Source: Crotalaria pallida (taxonomy: Eukaryota; Streptophyta; Magnoliopsida; Fabales; Fabaceae). From it: DNA of 64,000 bases. The position numbers were made by a program, and so were the translations under genes. Below, one piece after another: positions 46,372-58,328 of the stretch. How positions within the stretch are numbered: position 1 is the first letter of the stretch; each line of letters starts with the position of its first letter. The stretch spans positions 60,932,501-60,996,500 of the forward strand of contig CM075651.1 of NCBI GenBank assembly GCA_037953625.1. Reading direction: 5' to 3'. The notes under the pieces were generated by a model. The model did not search any database and was not told the origin of the DNA. It saw nothing but the letters and a program-made list of their open reading frames with translations.

Positions 46372-49300
46372 TGTAACACCCCGATTTGGCAACTAGAAAA
46401 CTTAAACTAAAAGTGGTAAAAATTAGGGCCATTTTTTTTAAAACAAATGTTACACAAGATGAGAACACTTAGGTTTTTAAAACACAGATACATTAAAACA
46501 CATGTTCTCATTTTGCACAACCCCTTTCAAGTTCCAAACCGAGATGTCACAAGACACCGCACTTTGCAACCGTTTTCAAAAGCGTCATTCAAAACGTAGC
46601 CCGTTTACTTGTTGCAAAACATTCATGTTTAATAAAACTTTTGCCGGGGTACAGTATGATAGAGCTAGGTTAACTAAGCACTTACATTGGAGTACCATAG
46701 TTTGAGGGGAATTTCCTATCCTCTAGTCTTGCTTCCTAATACTTTTCGTCTAACTCCGGACTTTGGTCGATGAAGCCCACCACGCTTCCGCTGCGCCATC
46801 TACCAGTTGCAATATCAGCAAGTGCCGATACGACAACGTGGTAGGAGAGAGTCAGTGTTCCGAACACTAACGGGTTGACCTTGCGGTCTCGGGTAGACTT
46901 AATATAAAAATAGATAGTAAAACTAGAACAGCAGAACATAAACACTTATCCTAATGCCATCACATCATCATCAACATATGCAACATGTCATGCACTTAGC
47001 ATATATGAATCATATAAAACAATGCATATAGAAATATTCTTAACACACCAATATCATCACTTAAAGCCAAAACCTTCATCCCACTTGCCTCACAATTCCT
47101 TTTCCATTCAAATCGTTGCCTCATGATTTCTTACATCACGAATCAATTCTCGTACTCAACTTATAGCTCTTATTCAACACTTGATATCTTTTGATATACT
47201 TTTCTTTGAAACATGTTTATCTTTTAAGTTTTATTATTTCGGTTAGCATCAATGATGAGGGGGATACATCATTGAGCTCACACACGTCTACATCTCCTCG
47301 GTCAACCACCCAACCTAGTCGGAAGCAAACAGGAGTACAGGACCTTTACCACGCGGGCACGACAGCTGTCACACAACAAATGGTCCCAGACCAGGAGGCC
47401 TTGCCTCAAATCATAATCAAATTCATATAATCACAATGCACGCTCTCAGCGGCAAACACAAATGCCCCGTTCCAGTCCCTCTCACTGTTCTAGATTTGCA
47501 TCGAGGGGGCGACAGTACAATTCTAGTTCCGGTGCAGAACTACCACGGCATTAGACCCAGTCCCCACCACGTTAGTGCGCCACATGTGGAGTTGTCTGCC
47601 TAGAATTGTACTCTAGACTTCTTGACGTATCACCGTCATCGTCCTCCCCTCCTGCAATCCCCACCTGAGTATCCGCAGATACCCATAGTATCTTCCTCTC
47701 CACTACTTCGTTACGACACTCATACCTCACCGCGTTTGTAAATGTCTTTTAAGTCTTTTAAAGTGTCAGGGTTTTAATTAGCGGCTTATTCCTAATAGTC
47801 GGCTCGTCCTTGGTGCATCCCTTCAACGAAGCCCGACCACTAATCGCAAACTATTCCCCCTAAATCTCACTGGCCCCAGGCCACAAATTACTTTCTCATC
47901 TCATCATCACCAACTCATGCTCATTCTCAACATAATTCTCATTCACATTATCAACAAATTTTCCTCGTCTTTCCAAAACATCTTTCGCAAAACTTTTCGA
48001 AAACACGATTTCACAAAACTTTTGCAAAAATAATCTTTCCAAAAACTATCACAAAAATATCATTTTCTCAAAAGTTTTTCACAAATTTCTTTTCAAAAAT
48101 CTTTTTCAAAAATCACAATTTTTGGGTGAGTGTTAATGGAGGAGCAAGCTCAACTCAACACTAAGCTTCTTCCCAAAAACGTGAACGAGGAATCACATCT
48201 CTACTCAACCACTTTCATAATCACATCCTTTTTCCAATCTCAACTCTTTGTCTCTTTCCTTCACTCACATCACCTTTATCTCTTTCTCAAACTTTTATTC
48301 ACAACGTGATTCATCTCTTTCTCATTTCTCATACTCTCTCATTAGTCTTAACTCATTACTCATTCTTTCTCAATCCTTTCTCATATCTCTTATTCGCTTC
48401 TCTTTTCTCTTTTCGGTTTATCTTATTATTCTCACGGTTCTATCACCATCATTTCGCTATCAGACAAAACTAAACAATATCTAAACAAAATAAAGTATGC
48501 ACAACAAGTGAACATCTAGTAATGCATGGCAAGTAAACATTTAGTATGCAAATAGAACACACATATCTGTATCACCTAATTCGCAGTATTCTCACAATCC
48601 TCCTATTCGGATTGTGAGCAACCACGTTACGAGATCACCGCACTCTCACTCACCTGGATGACGACACATCCAAAGATTCTCTAAGTTTTCCAGTCGCTAA
48701 CCTTGCCACGAGTCCTTCGCGTCCGACACCCGAACTAGACATTTTTCCCCGTGCGTTAGAAACGATTTACGTAAACTCTTAATTTAGCTTTAAAATACTT
48801 TGAGATAATTTCCCCTTTTTAAAAGCACATTTCCAATATCCAAAAGACTTTAATTCCAAATCATTTTTTTATAAAATGCTTCTAAGAAAAACTTCTTAAA
48901 ACAATTTCTTCTTCAAAACAGAATTCATTCCTCATAGTTTAAAACACTTTAGTTTGAAAAATCATTTCCCTCAAACACTGAATGAATCCTTTAGAAAACA
49001 CTCTTTGAAAATCTTTCTCAGATCAAATAAAAATTCGAGAAGCAAAACTTCAACACCACTCAGATTAATTTATTCTTTTTCTACACTTCTCAACCTTATA
49101 GGATACTGATCAAAGAATATAAATTAAGAATTTCAAATTAATTTAAACTATTTAAATCATTCTTTTAACACATTTTTCAATTACGTGAAAATCCATACAT
49201 AAACTCTTCACAGTCAAGACACACAAACAACATTCCAAACAATTTCAATTCCATACATTCACTTAGTTATGAAATCAACACATACAAGTTTCAAGGTACA

Positions 49301-52120
49301 CACAGTATTCACGTTACAAGTCACATTTCATATCATCTTAATAAATTAATTAAATTATACTCTTAATAAACTAACTCAATTACCCTTAAGAAAATAATTT
49401 AATTTAATCCTTTTAATTAATTAAACAAAACCGAATTACATAGTTTAATAATTCCCTGATCACAATTAGATTTAAAACAAAAAGTCATTGAATCAACTTT
49501 ACAAAAATTCCTTTTTACCAAATCAGATTAACTTATTTATTTAAAATCAAAAAGATAAAAGTAAACACACATCACTTTCCTGAAGACACATTTTTCAATC
49601 ATGTTAACATGTATTAACCGAAGTATACCTACATAATATTGCAAAGGTTTGATGCACAAATAAAACTTAGAATCATGAAATTATTTTCTGTACTTTATAA
49701 TTAAAACCGAAAGCATACAGTAGGAGAATCAACAATTTTTAATTTCATTTTTAAAACACAATAATTTAAATCACCAAACATCACACATGCATGCATTTTT
49801 GAAGTCTTAAATTCATTTAACCTCATGATGAATGCAACTCATATGAGGGACAACATAGTCTCTACCTAGTACCTAGGATAGCTTAAAATCAACATGCAGC
49901 AAGACAATATTTCCATTTTTCAACACCCACAACAATCAATCAAGTCATATTATTATTTAAAGTTCATTTTTAAAACATCATGCAGTAACATTTATTATAA
50001 CAAAATCTTTTTCAAACACTTTTAGCATACACAAAATAAATTCAAGTTCGTCATTTAGAAAAATCAAAGTTACACTTTAAACCTTTAAAAATGGCATGTA
50101 TATACTTAAAATCATTAGATCTAATCTTAGAACAAACATGCATCCACTTCCTACAAAATAAAAAGCATGGATCCTAATTTTCTAAGCATGGCCGAATGGC
50201 TTCCCCCAAAACAAGGCATGCACAAGTTCAATCACTCAATTGAATCATGCTTGAATTTTGAAAATCATTTTAAAACTTACTTCTTTAATGTCTTTTCATA
50301 AAAACCGAGACACACATAAAAGAAGAACATGATATTTTCTTTGGAAAATTAACATGCAAGCTAAAGATCTAAACAAAACAATTACATGTATTTATTTAAA
50401 TCAATTTAAATAAGCACAAGATTATCATGCAAGACCAAAACATGAATCTTTTTAAAAATCAAGTTTAGATCATGAAATCATTCATGAAAATACACATAGA
50501 TCATAATCTTAGCATAAGATTTAACATGTAAATACCAAAAATTACACTTATAAACAAACAAGTTTAGATTATGGATTTATTTACCAAATCATGAAATGAA
50601 CACAAATAGTTCACGGTTTAGAGAAGGATAAATAGACATGCAAGGAGATTTATTTTAGGCTTTACAAAAAGCTTTAGCCATTCTTTAGATCTTTAAGATT
50701 TTAGGTAGAAAAATATTAGATCAAGCAAGAAAAATCCAAACCGAAACAAAACATAAGGATCACATATTACAAATTATTTCTAAAGTCCTTAGAGTCCAAG
50801 ATCAAATAATAACAACATATAGAATCATCTTTAGAACCACAAAATAAGACATGCAAGAAGAAAGAACAAAGATCTACAAACTAGAAAAGAAAAATCTATA
50901 TTATTGCAAAGTCTTCTTTTGGATCTTCAAGTCATACCATGGGAAAGGAATTAGTCTTCTAGCTCCTAAGGCTCTTGTTCTTCAAGGGTGAAGCTTGGTT
51001 AAGCTTCAAACTTCCTTCTCCTTTTCCTATAGGCCTCACGGCCAAACCTCCTTTCTCCCTCTCTATTTCTTTTCTTTTCTCTAAGAGTGGAATGGGCTCT
51101 TAGATTTGTTTGTGTTTAGAAGTGTGGAAAGAAAATGAAATGAAAGAAGGAAAGAATGGGTGGAAGAATGAGAGCTACGAAGAACTGGATGGAAGGAATG
51201 GGAGGAAACAAACTAAGACATAACTTCCTCCCTTGGGTTCTTGGTTGGGTCAGCCTATACATGCACCTAGGAGGCAATTTGTCAACACTACAACACATAG
51301 TCATCAAACCAAAGCATAGCAAACCCACACATACACACCCTCACACACGTGGCACACATACACACCTTACACCTATCTTTTACATGCACTCACACAACAT
51401 GACACTTATGCACACACACACACAAATACGTATATCATACACATACAAATACACACATACCTACATACACACCACCGTATCATGCACACACATATACATA
51501 CATTCTATACTTTTATTTTTTTTAGTCTTATTTATCCAAATAAATTCACACCACAAAGCAATCAATTCACAAATCATACTCATCCAACATATATACATAT
51601 ACATATCACACAGTGCACACGTATGAAAGCAAACACTTTTCACATAAAAATTCAAGCCAAATCATAAAATTTACTTTCTTCAAAACATAATTCTTAAAAC
51701 TCGTATTTCACTACTCTGAAAATAAATTTTTATAAATCAATCCAGAAAAATCTGAAAATCACATTTTTAAAATCTATGTTTCGAGACGGTCGTTTTGATA
51801 TAAAGTTTGTAAAAATCCGAGTTACGGTTAAAAAGTTATGAATTTTTAAAGCTTACAGACCCCAAAAATCCCAAAAATTCCATTTCAAACAAAAATCACT
51901 TTTGAATAAAATCACAACTCATTTCTTAAAAATCAAACCATTTCAAAATTCTTCTCTTCTTATTTATAAAAACATGTTGTTTATAAAAATCCTTGAAAAT
52001 CAATGCTTGATTTCTTTCTCACGTAAAATTCTTTTCTAAAAATCTTTTATATCACAAAACTTTGAGGTTTATTTTGACGAAATCGTTTACGCACGTATGG
52101 GAAAAATGCGGGGTGTTGCA
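46372..52120 (-). mobile_element. tandem LTR-c (5'-most on the minus strand)
   Basis: 5749 bp. Slightly closer to LTR-b than to LTR-a in the parts compared. It starts TGCAACACCCC on the minus strand (one mutation in the terminus). This LTR would drive transcription of the array. tRNA-iMet-like segment at 46775-46798. Confidence 0.92.
46775..46798 (-). other. 24-nt segment identical to initiator tRNA-Met (LTR-c)
   Basis: Same sequence as in LTR-b, with no mismatch to the remembered plant iMet positions 8-31. Confidence 0.7.
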
Positions 52121-52187
52121 GACTCTCTCGGGCATGGAAATCAATAACAGCTGGAACGTGGCCAAACTCAGAGCTTATTACAGTTAA
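52121..52187 (+). pseudogene. pol: pol of element E, final codons after the insertion
   Basis: GACTC (52121-52125) is the second target-duplication copy. Pol then continues in frame as SGMEINNSWNVAKLRAYYS and stops at TAA 52185-52187. This is the usual C-terminus of Tat integrase (KLRxYY). It proves that 32008-52120 is inserted in pol. Confidence 0.9.
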
Positions 52188-52914
52188 GCTCCTATTCTAT
52201 TTTTCACTCTTTACAAATAGGTTAGTCTATTGCTCGAAAAAGTTTAGGTACAATGAACGAAGGATAACATCCTTCTCAACTTAGAGACAATTGTTAGGAG
52301 TTAGTTGACAAACGAGCAACATCATTTCTGTATTCTTTTATCAATAAAACGTATCAATTTCCTTCAAATTCTTTTACGAACATTGTGATGTGACATACGC
52401 CTCATTTCGTTCGGCTAGCCACTGAGCGGAATCGAGATACAACTCTTTATGAGAGTTTAACAACGTATTCATAGAACGCCCGAATTCAGGAAATTACTTT
52501 CCTTGTTTCGCGGTCCGAGGGTCCCGCTTCGGCTAAAGTCGGCGATTCGAGTTCTACTCACAATAATTTATTCAATTGAAGCAATTCCTAAATTAGCCTT
52601 TTTGATCAAGAATAGCACTAAAATCAGGGGTCACGTGACAAACGGAACGAAAATATATATATATATATATATATATATAAGGAAAGTGATTTACACAACA
52701 CAATTTGTATACAAGGCAAACTGATTAAAATTTAGCAGGAGCAAAAATAAATTGTTCATGGTTGTAAAGAAGTATGCTCGAATACAACGAGCAACAAGTT
52801 AAACGCTCGAGTACAACGAGCAACAAGCTAAAGCAAAAATTGTTCAGTAAAGACGCTCGGTAACAGCGAGCAACAAAAAGTTAAACCCTACAGAAAAGCA
52901 ACAAAAACTGATCA
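52188..52914 (+). other. non-coding 3' region of E between pol and the antisense ORF
   Basis: No coding region. Contains an (AT)n microsatellite at about 52651-52679 and three small hairpin repeats (52776-52871). Pol and the antisense ORF converge on this stretch, so both transcripts should end here. Confidence 0.6.
52776..52871 (+). repeat. three GCTCG-7nt-CGAGC hairpin repeats
   Basis: GCTCGaatacaaCGAGC (52776-52792), GCTCGagtacaaCGAGC (52805-52821), GCTCGgtaacagCGAGC (52855-52871). The five-base stems are identical and the seven-base loops vary. Each is followed by AACAA. They begin about 45 bases beyond the antisense ORF stop. Confidence 0.75.
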
Positions 52915-53994
52915 CTACTCAATATCAGATAGAACAATGTTGGAATCATCGAAGTCAGGGGCTTCAGTCAGATCAACGAGAGGATTTGGCAGATCCTCAC
53001 CTTGTAGATCGACTTCGGCCTTGGTCTCGATATCAATCAGCTTCCCATTGTCGACAATATGAAATGGATGAGCTCCGACCACCCTGAATTCAGTCTCAGG
53101 ATTCAGAAATTGAATTTGCTTAATGGCCGAGACAAAAGAATCATCGACGCTTTTACTCCAGTTATAGAAGTTGGTTGCCGCCTTTTTCTTGTGAAGAAGA
53201 GCTTTCTCCTTCAATTTCTGAGCAACAGCAGCAGACTTCTCAACTTCTGCCCTCAGCTCATCCATCTTCTGCCGACTCTCCTGCAATTCCTTCTTCAGTG
53301 CTTCCTCGGCCTCTTTCTTTTTATCCTCAGCAACCTTTTGGGAAACCTTCAAAGAGTCCCTCTCCTTAATCAGTTCGTTTTTGTCAGCCTTTAGGTTTTC
53401 CAACTCATTCTTTATGCGGTTCAGCTCATTCGAGAGGCTAGCCTCTTGAGCAACAGACAATTCACGAGCCTCCCTCTGCTCGGCATTATAACCAGCGAAA
53501 AGACCATCAGGTTGCTTGGCCAAAAAATATGCAAGGTTGGCACCCCGAAGCAGATATTGACAAGAGTCATGTTGCAACGAGACCATTGGTCGGTAGAAAG
53601 AGTTCCAAAACGAGTACAGTCAGATTCAGAACAGATATATTGGCCAAATCTTTCGTCAAATTGTTGGTCCCATATAGATGTTTCTGGTGGGGTCGCAGCA
53701 GAAGAGGGAGCGTTGTCAGAAGAGGGAACAGCAGCAGCCTTAGCACTTGAACCTTCAACCCGCGGATTCACCCCTTCGGACACTTTCTCTTTTCCTTTAT
53801 CAATCCGTCGGCGGCGAATTTGTGGTTGAAGGGGAGAGATGGTTTCGACTTGGCCGCTAGGGCCCAATGAAACCGTAGCGCCGACAGCCACCACGTTTGA
53901 AGTTGGTCGAGGGGATGCCTCAGATGGAGAAGCAGTTGGAGTGGAGGTACTCAAGCTCGGGGTACTCAAGCTTGAAGACCCGGATGCCGCGCTC
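52915..53994 (-). pseudogene. antisense ORF (aORF) of Tat element E, truncated and frameshifted
   Basis: Read from 53994 leftwards: a Ser/Thr/Pro-rich segment (STPSLSTSTPTASPSEASP), a basic patch RRRRIDKGKEK, then a region ending SIWDQQFDERFGQYICSE. Near 53575-53600 the frame shifts. It continues as NLAYFLAKQPDGLFAGY, a long coiled coil rich in Glu/Lys (about 53450-53170) and an acidic C-terminus ending at TAG 52915-52917. Such antisense ORFs between pol and the 3' LTR are known in Tat elements (Retand and relatives); their role is unsettled. The N-terminal part is missing because the minus-strand LTR at 53995 cuts in. Confidence 0.75.
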
Positions 53995-56900
53995 TGTAAC
54001 AGCCCGATTTTCGTAACTCAAAATAACTAACTTTTATTCTTTTAGGTTGCAAAAATGAGGCCAAATTTTTTTTTTATAAAACATTGTCGGAGTGTTTGGA
54101 AACATATCTGAAAAGTTCTTAAGGTTCTTCAACACTTGTTTTTCGAAAACCGAGTTGTTACGAAGATCTTCCTTTTCCTAAAACGTTCGTTTTCATAAAA
54201 GAATTTGATCCAAAATTATCTTAACAGATTTCAAAAACCTTACATGAATTTATCTTTGCATAAAGATGTGCTTCACAGGCCAGATTAAAAACTTAGCCCA
54301 CTTACATAATGGCTCATGGCTTCGGTAATCCTTGATTCAACAATCATCACCACCTAACCTAACCACACTACCTTAAACTATCTTATTGAAAACAATTTGG
54401 GTGAGGTTCCTTCTTCTTCTTGCGTCCTCTCCTTGCTTTCAGAGATGATGCCTTCCTTGTTGTGATTCCCTCCTTGCTAGTAAATTCCGACTCTGCTCCA
54501 TTGAGAGTGGTGGAGTTCCCTCCATCCTCATGCCGAATCTTTTCTTTGTAGTTCCTATAACCTCGTACGGTGACTTCCATCCGATACTCCGTCTGCCCGT
54601 TGAGATACCAGCAACACCGATATGCCAACGAACAGGAGAGAGTAAGCATTCCGAACGACGGATTGTCGACGGTGTGGGATTACGCTAGGCAAAATAATAG
54701 GACCATACAAGCATACTATATAACATACAGGCACACCGCAATCAAACATATCATTATCATTATTATCCTCTTTTATGCATTTCTCATGAGTATTCCTTCT
54801 TTCTTTATTTCATTCCTTTACTCCCCTTAATTTCTCATTTTCTTTTCATCCAGTCTTATCAATTTACCCTCTTTAACGCTTTGGGGGAAATACCATACAA
54901 CATCAGGATATTCACTTCGTTCTCGTCTATCACTCACGTCTACATCTCCTCGGTCATCCACCCAACCTAGTCGGAAGCAAACAGGAGTACAGGACCATTA
55001 CCACGCGGGCATGACAGCTGTCACAACACATAATGGTCCTAGACCAGGAGGACCTCGTCCTCAAATCATATCAATAATATCAAGGCTCACTGTCCACGCA
55101 GTGGCAAACACAATGCCTCGTTCCAGTCCCTCTCACTATTCTCGATTTGCAATCTAGGGGGCGACAATATGTTTCTAGTGGGCCCGCAGAACTTGCCACG
55201 ACATTAGACCCAGTCCCCACCACGTTAGTGCGCCACATGTGGAGTTCGTTCTGCCTAGAAACACACTCTAGACTTCTTGATGTTTCACCGTCATCATCCT
55301 CCCCTAATGCAATCTCGTCCTAAGTATCCGCAGATACTTATCGTTTCTTCCTCTCCACTACTTCGCACTCTCACAACTCACCGCGTATGTCTTTTAAGTC
55401 TTTTATCTTTTAATTATCCTAAGGTCGGCCCGTCCTTCGTGCAACCCTTCAACGAGTCCCGACCACTAACTTTGCACGGCCTTTCTCTCATCATTTCTCA
55501 CATAGCACAGAGCTGGAATCACATCACAAACCTCAAATCTCATTCCTCAACTTTCTCAACATCCCTTCATTTCACGTAAATCATCTCATTTCCAAAATCT
55601 CTTTTCAAAACAATCTTCCTACAACTTTTTCAAAACACTGTTTCGTAATCCGCCACAAAGTATCATTTCGTAAACTTTTCATAAAATCTCTTCTTCAAAA
55701 GTTTTCTCAAAAGCCCTCTTTCTCAAAGTTTATAAAAATCCCCTTCCAAAGTCTCTCATAAAAATTTCCTTTCAAAATTTTTCTGAAAACACTTTTTATA
55801 ATGTTTTCTCAAGACTTCTTTTCAAAAACATTTTCAAAAGAATTTCTTTTCACAAATCCTTTTTTCTAAAAATTCCCTTTCACCATTCTCCACAAAATTT
55901 ATTTTCAAAAATCTTTTCGAAGAACTCTTTTCGAAAACTTTTTCAAAAACTGTTTTTCAAAAACCTTTTCAAAAATTTCACTTTGCTGAGCGCTAATGGA
56001 GGAGCAAGCTCAACTCGACACTAGTCCCAGACTAAAGCCAAAACAAAAGGAGCCCAGCTCCGCTCAAATCACATCTCATATCCACATTCACATCACTCTC
56101 CCCAGCTCTGGCTCGTTCTCATCATTATCCTCAATTTCATTCCTTCCCCAATCTCAACTCTTTCTCTTTTCCATTACATACTTTATTTACAATCATTATT
56201 TCTCTCTCATTATGTCTTTACTTCACAATCTTATTTACTTCGCTTCTATTTTCAGGATGTAACAGACGTCCATCAGCATATTACGCATTTTCATTAACAG
56301 CAATAACATAAGGCATAATTAAATAAATATATAAAAGCATGCTATCATTCACACAAACATCACACAACAATGTGGTCTTCGTCACCTTCGTATAAGTGAC
56401 CACACAATCAAACAATTGCCACATATACTACTGACTCCAACCACTTAGTTCCGATCTTTGAGATGATACGGAACGTCCTAATAAATCACCTAACTACCAC
56501 GGTGTCTTAGGAAAGCTTCTCTCTCACCTGAGGTCCAGCAATTTAATGCGTACCGTCGCCTCGGATCCTCTGTGCTGCCGGCTGCCCCAATCCCTCGTCT
56601 TTAAGATTTCCTCGTACTAAATAAAATACGCTTTCGTTATTAACTTATATTAAGAAAATCTTTTCCGTAACTTAAACACCTCTTATTCCTCGCATTAAAT
56701 AAAACACTCTTGTTTTATCAAAACAATTTCCATGTTTTCTAGCACTTTAAATATTTTAAAATCATTTGAAAACATCTAATAAAATGATGTAGATCATTTG
56801 ATTTGGTTGCTGGTCCGTTGTGGATAGCACCATAAACATGTTTAAAAACACCGAAAAATTTACTGTTTTCAGTCTGGGTTTTTCTTAAATCAATCATCAC

Positions 56901-57722
56901 TTAAATCCACACTTTAAATTGCATGAAAACATTTCTAATCATAAGAAGCAGGTCCAAACAATCTTGGACAGCAAGGGTCGTTTTAAAAATCACTTTGATA
57001 AAGACCCCGAAAACACCGTAAAACGCTTTCCATTTAAAACAACTTCTTTATCACAAAACGACTTGGGACAGCCATGAACATAATTCAAAAGATTCTTAAA
57101 CAAATCAAATCAAATTATTTTAAAACCAACAAATTTCGAAATTAATTATACACTCAATTATTTTCCACATATCAACTCAACATGCAAGCAACACTTAATT
57201 AGAAATATATAACTAATTATATCAATCATCAAAGCAATCATATAACTCATAAATAATTTATTTTTATAAAACAAAACATTTAGTCATGCATGCATTCACA
57301 AACCAAGTTGAATCACGGTTACGAACCAAACATGTTAATATTTATTTTTCTCTTGTTAAATAATTTTATTCCTTTCAGAAATCATCATGCGCATTTGATT
57401 TCATGCATTTAAACTCTCTAACTTTATATGACCGAATGTAATCAAAGAAAACAAGTTAAGAATTACAAAACTAAACACATAGATCAACTTGATTTAATTC
57501 AAGTACTTAAATTCTATTTCCATTTTCATGCAACAAATTATTTTCTCTTTCTTTTATTCTTGCCCGAATACACAAAACTTTTCTAATACCATTCAATTCA
57601 TTTCCTCCCTGTGTCTTTAATTAAAACCGAATATAAACTAAAGGTGCACATCATAATTTCAAACATATTAATTTAACCATAGTTCACAAAACATAATCAT
57701 TATTTTCATGTCATTTCATTGA
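53995..57722 (-). mobile_element. D-related LTR on the minus strand, 5'-truncated
   Basis: On the minus strand it ends ...TACGAAAATCGGGCTGTTACA at 53995, like the D LTR end at 58328. It contains the GTTGAGCTTGCTCCTCCA block (about 55993-56017), the TTTTTGAAAAG-type tract and the same intron-like sequence as D (its far end matches D near 24780). The LTR start is absent: at about 57722 it joins plus-strand D LTR sequence directly. It is inserted in the aORF of E, and a deletion then removed its start together with the rest of E. Apart from a 65-codon frame, nothing coding. Confidence 0.82.
54383..54580 (-). CDS. small basic LTR-encoded frame, D family (65 aa), unknown
   Basis: ATG (54578-54580 on the minus strand) lies 13 bases after an acceptor-like CAACGGGCAG. 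The product starts MEVTVRGYRNYKEK and ends in a Lys/Arg-rich stretch (KARRGRKKKKEPHP). In the plus-strand D LTR the same exon (57724-57770) reads VTVRGYGSYEEKK and then stops early. The position corresponds to the frames of families C and B1. Coding status is uncertain. Confidence 0.35.
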   Translation of the reverse strand: MEVTVRGYRNYKEKIRHEDGGNSTTLNGAESEFTSKEGITTRKASSLKARRGRKKKKEPHPNCFQ

Positions 57723-58328
57723 GAAAGTCACGGTGCGCGGATATGGGAGTTACGAAGAGAAGAAGCTGTACGAGACTTAGAGGAACTCCATCGCTTTAGA
57801 TGGAGTAGAGCTGGCACCAATGACAAAAGGGAAAGTAGTGACCGAGATGGCGTCTTAATAGGGAAACAAGAAAGGGTGCAAGACAAAGAGGAAGGAGCTA
57901 CATCCGATTGTGTTCAATAGCAAAGCTTAAGAATAGGATTATGGTATAGGTTTGTGATGAGTGTTTTAAGTTAAGGATTACCTAAGTGATGAATCATCCA
58001 TGTAACTTAACTTCTTTTGAAGACATGCCCTACTTTTGTACCATCTTGTGAAAAATGTTCAATGGCCTTTTTAATGAAATACAAAGAACCGCTTGAATTG
58101 AAACTAAACCTTTTTCCTGAAAATGTTTTTGTAAACTTAAGTGGGTAAGTTCTGGTTATATTAACAACTCGGTTTTCATTGAAGAGGGGGTTGTGAATAC
58201 CAAGACTTTCCCATGATGTTCTCAACTACTTCAACAATGTTTTATAGAAAAAAAATTTGGCCTCAATTTTTGGCGACTTTAACACATAAAGGTTAATGAC
58301 TTTGGTTTACGAAAATCAGGCTGTTACA
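57723..58328 (+). mobile_element. right end of the D 5' LTR
   Basis: Begins within the exon-2 region (GTCACGGTGCGCGG...) directly after the inverted junction and runs to ...ACGAAAATCAGGCTGTTACA (58328). The middle of the LTR, between the E insertion point (25622) and here, is deleted. No intact frame. Confidence 0.82.

Larger units (their letters stand above)
32008..52120 (-). mobile_element. 20-kb tandem LARD-type element: LTR-interior-LTR-interior-LTR
   Basis: Three LTRs of about 5.75 kb (32008-37760, 39192-44934, 46372-52120) alternate with two interiors of about 1.43 kb. All lie on the minus strand. Both internal joins have proper primer sites and polypurine tracts. The whole array is flanked by one 5-bp duplication, GACTC (32003-32007 and 52121-52125), and splits the pol of E in frame, so it behaves as one insertion event that is or became a tandem. 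The outer right terminus has one change (GTTGCA for GTTACA). Neither interior encodes gag or pol. Confidence 0.93.
25623..53994 (+). mobile_element. Tat-lineage Ty3/gypsy element E, decayed, split by a 20-kb insertion
   Basis: Order: 5' LTR (25623-26203), primer site, gag, protease, RT, RNase H, a second RNase H-like domain, integrase, then a 3' region with an ORF on the opposite strand. The second RNase H and the antisense ORF are marks of the Tat lineage. Pol is split at 32007/52121 by the minus-strand tandem. The 3' LTR and the start of the antisense ORF are missing: the element stops at 53994 against a minus-strand D-type LTR. At least six lesions break gag-pol. Confidence 0.88.

Noticed and set aside
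52915..53586. Coiled-coil protein as a possible host gene
   Set aside because: Its place between pol and the 3' end of a Tat element, opposite strand, and coiled-coil C-terminus fit the known antisense ORF of that lineage.
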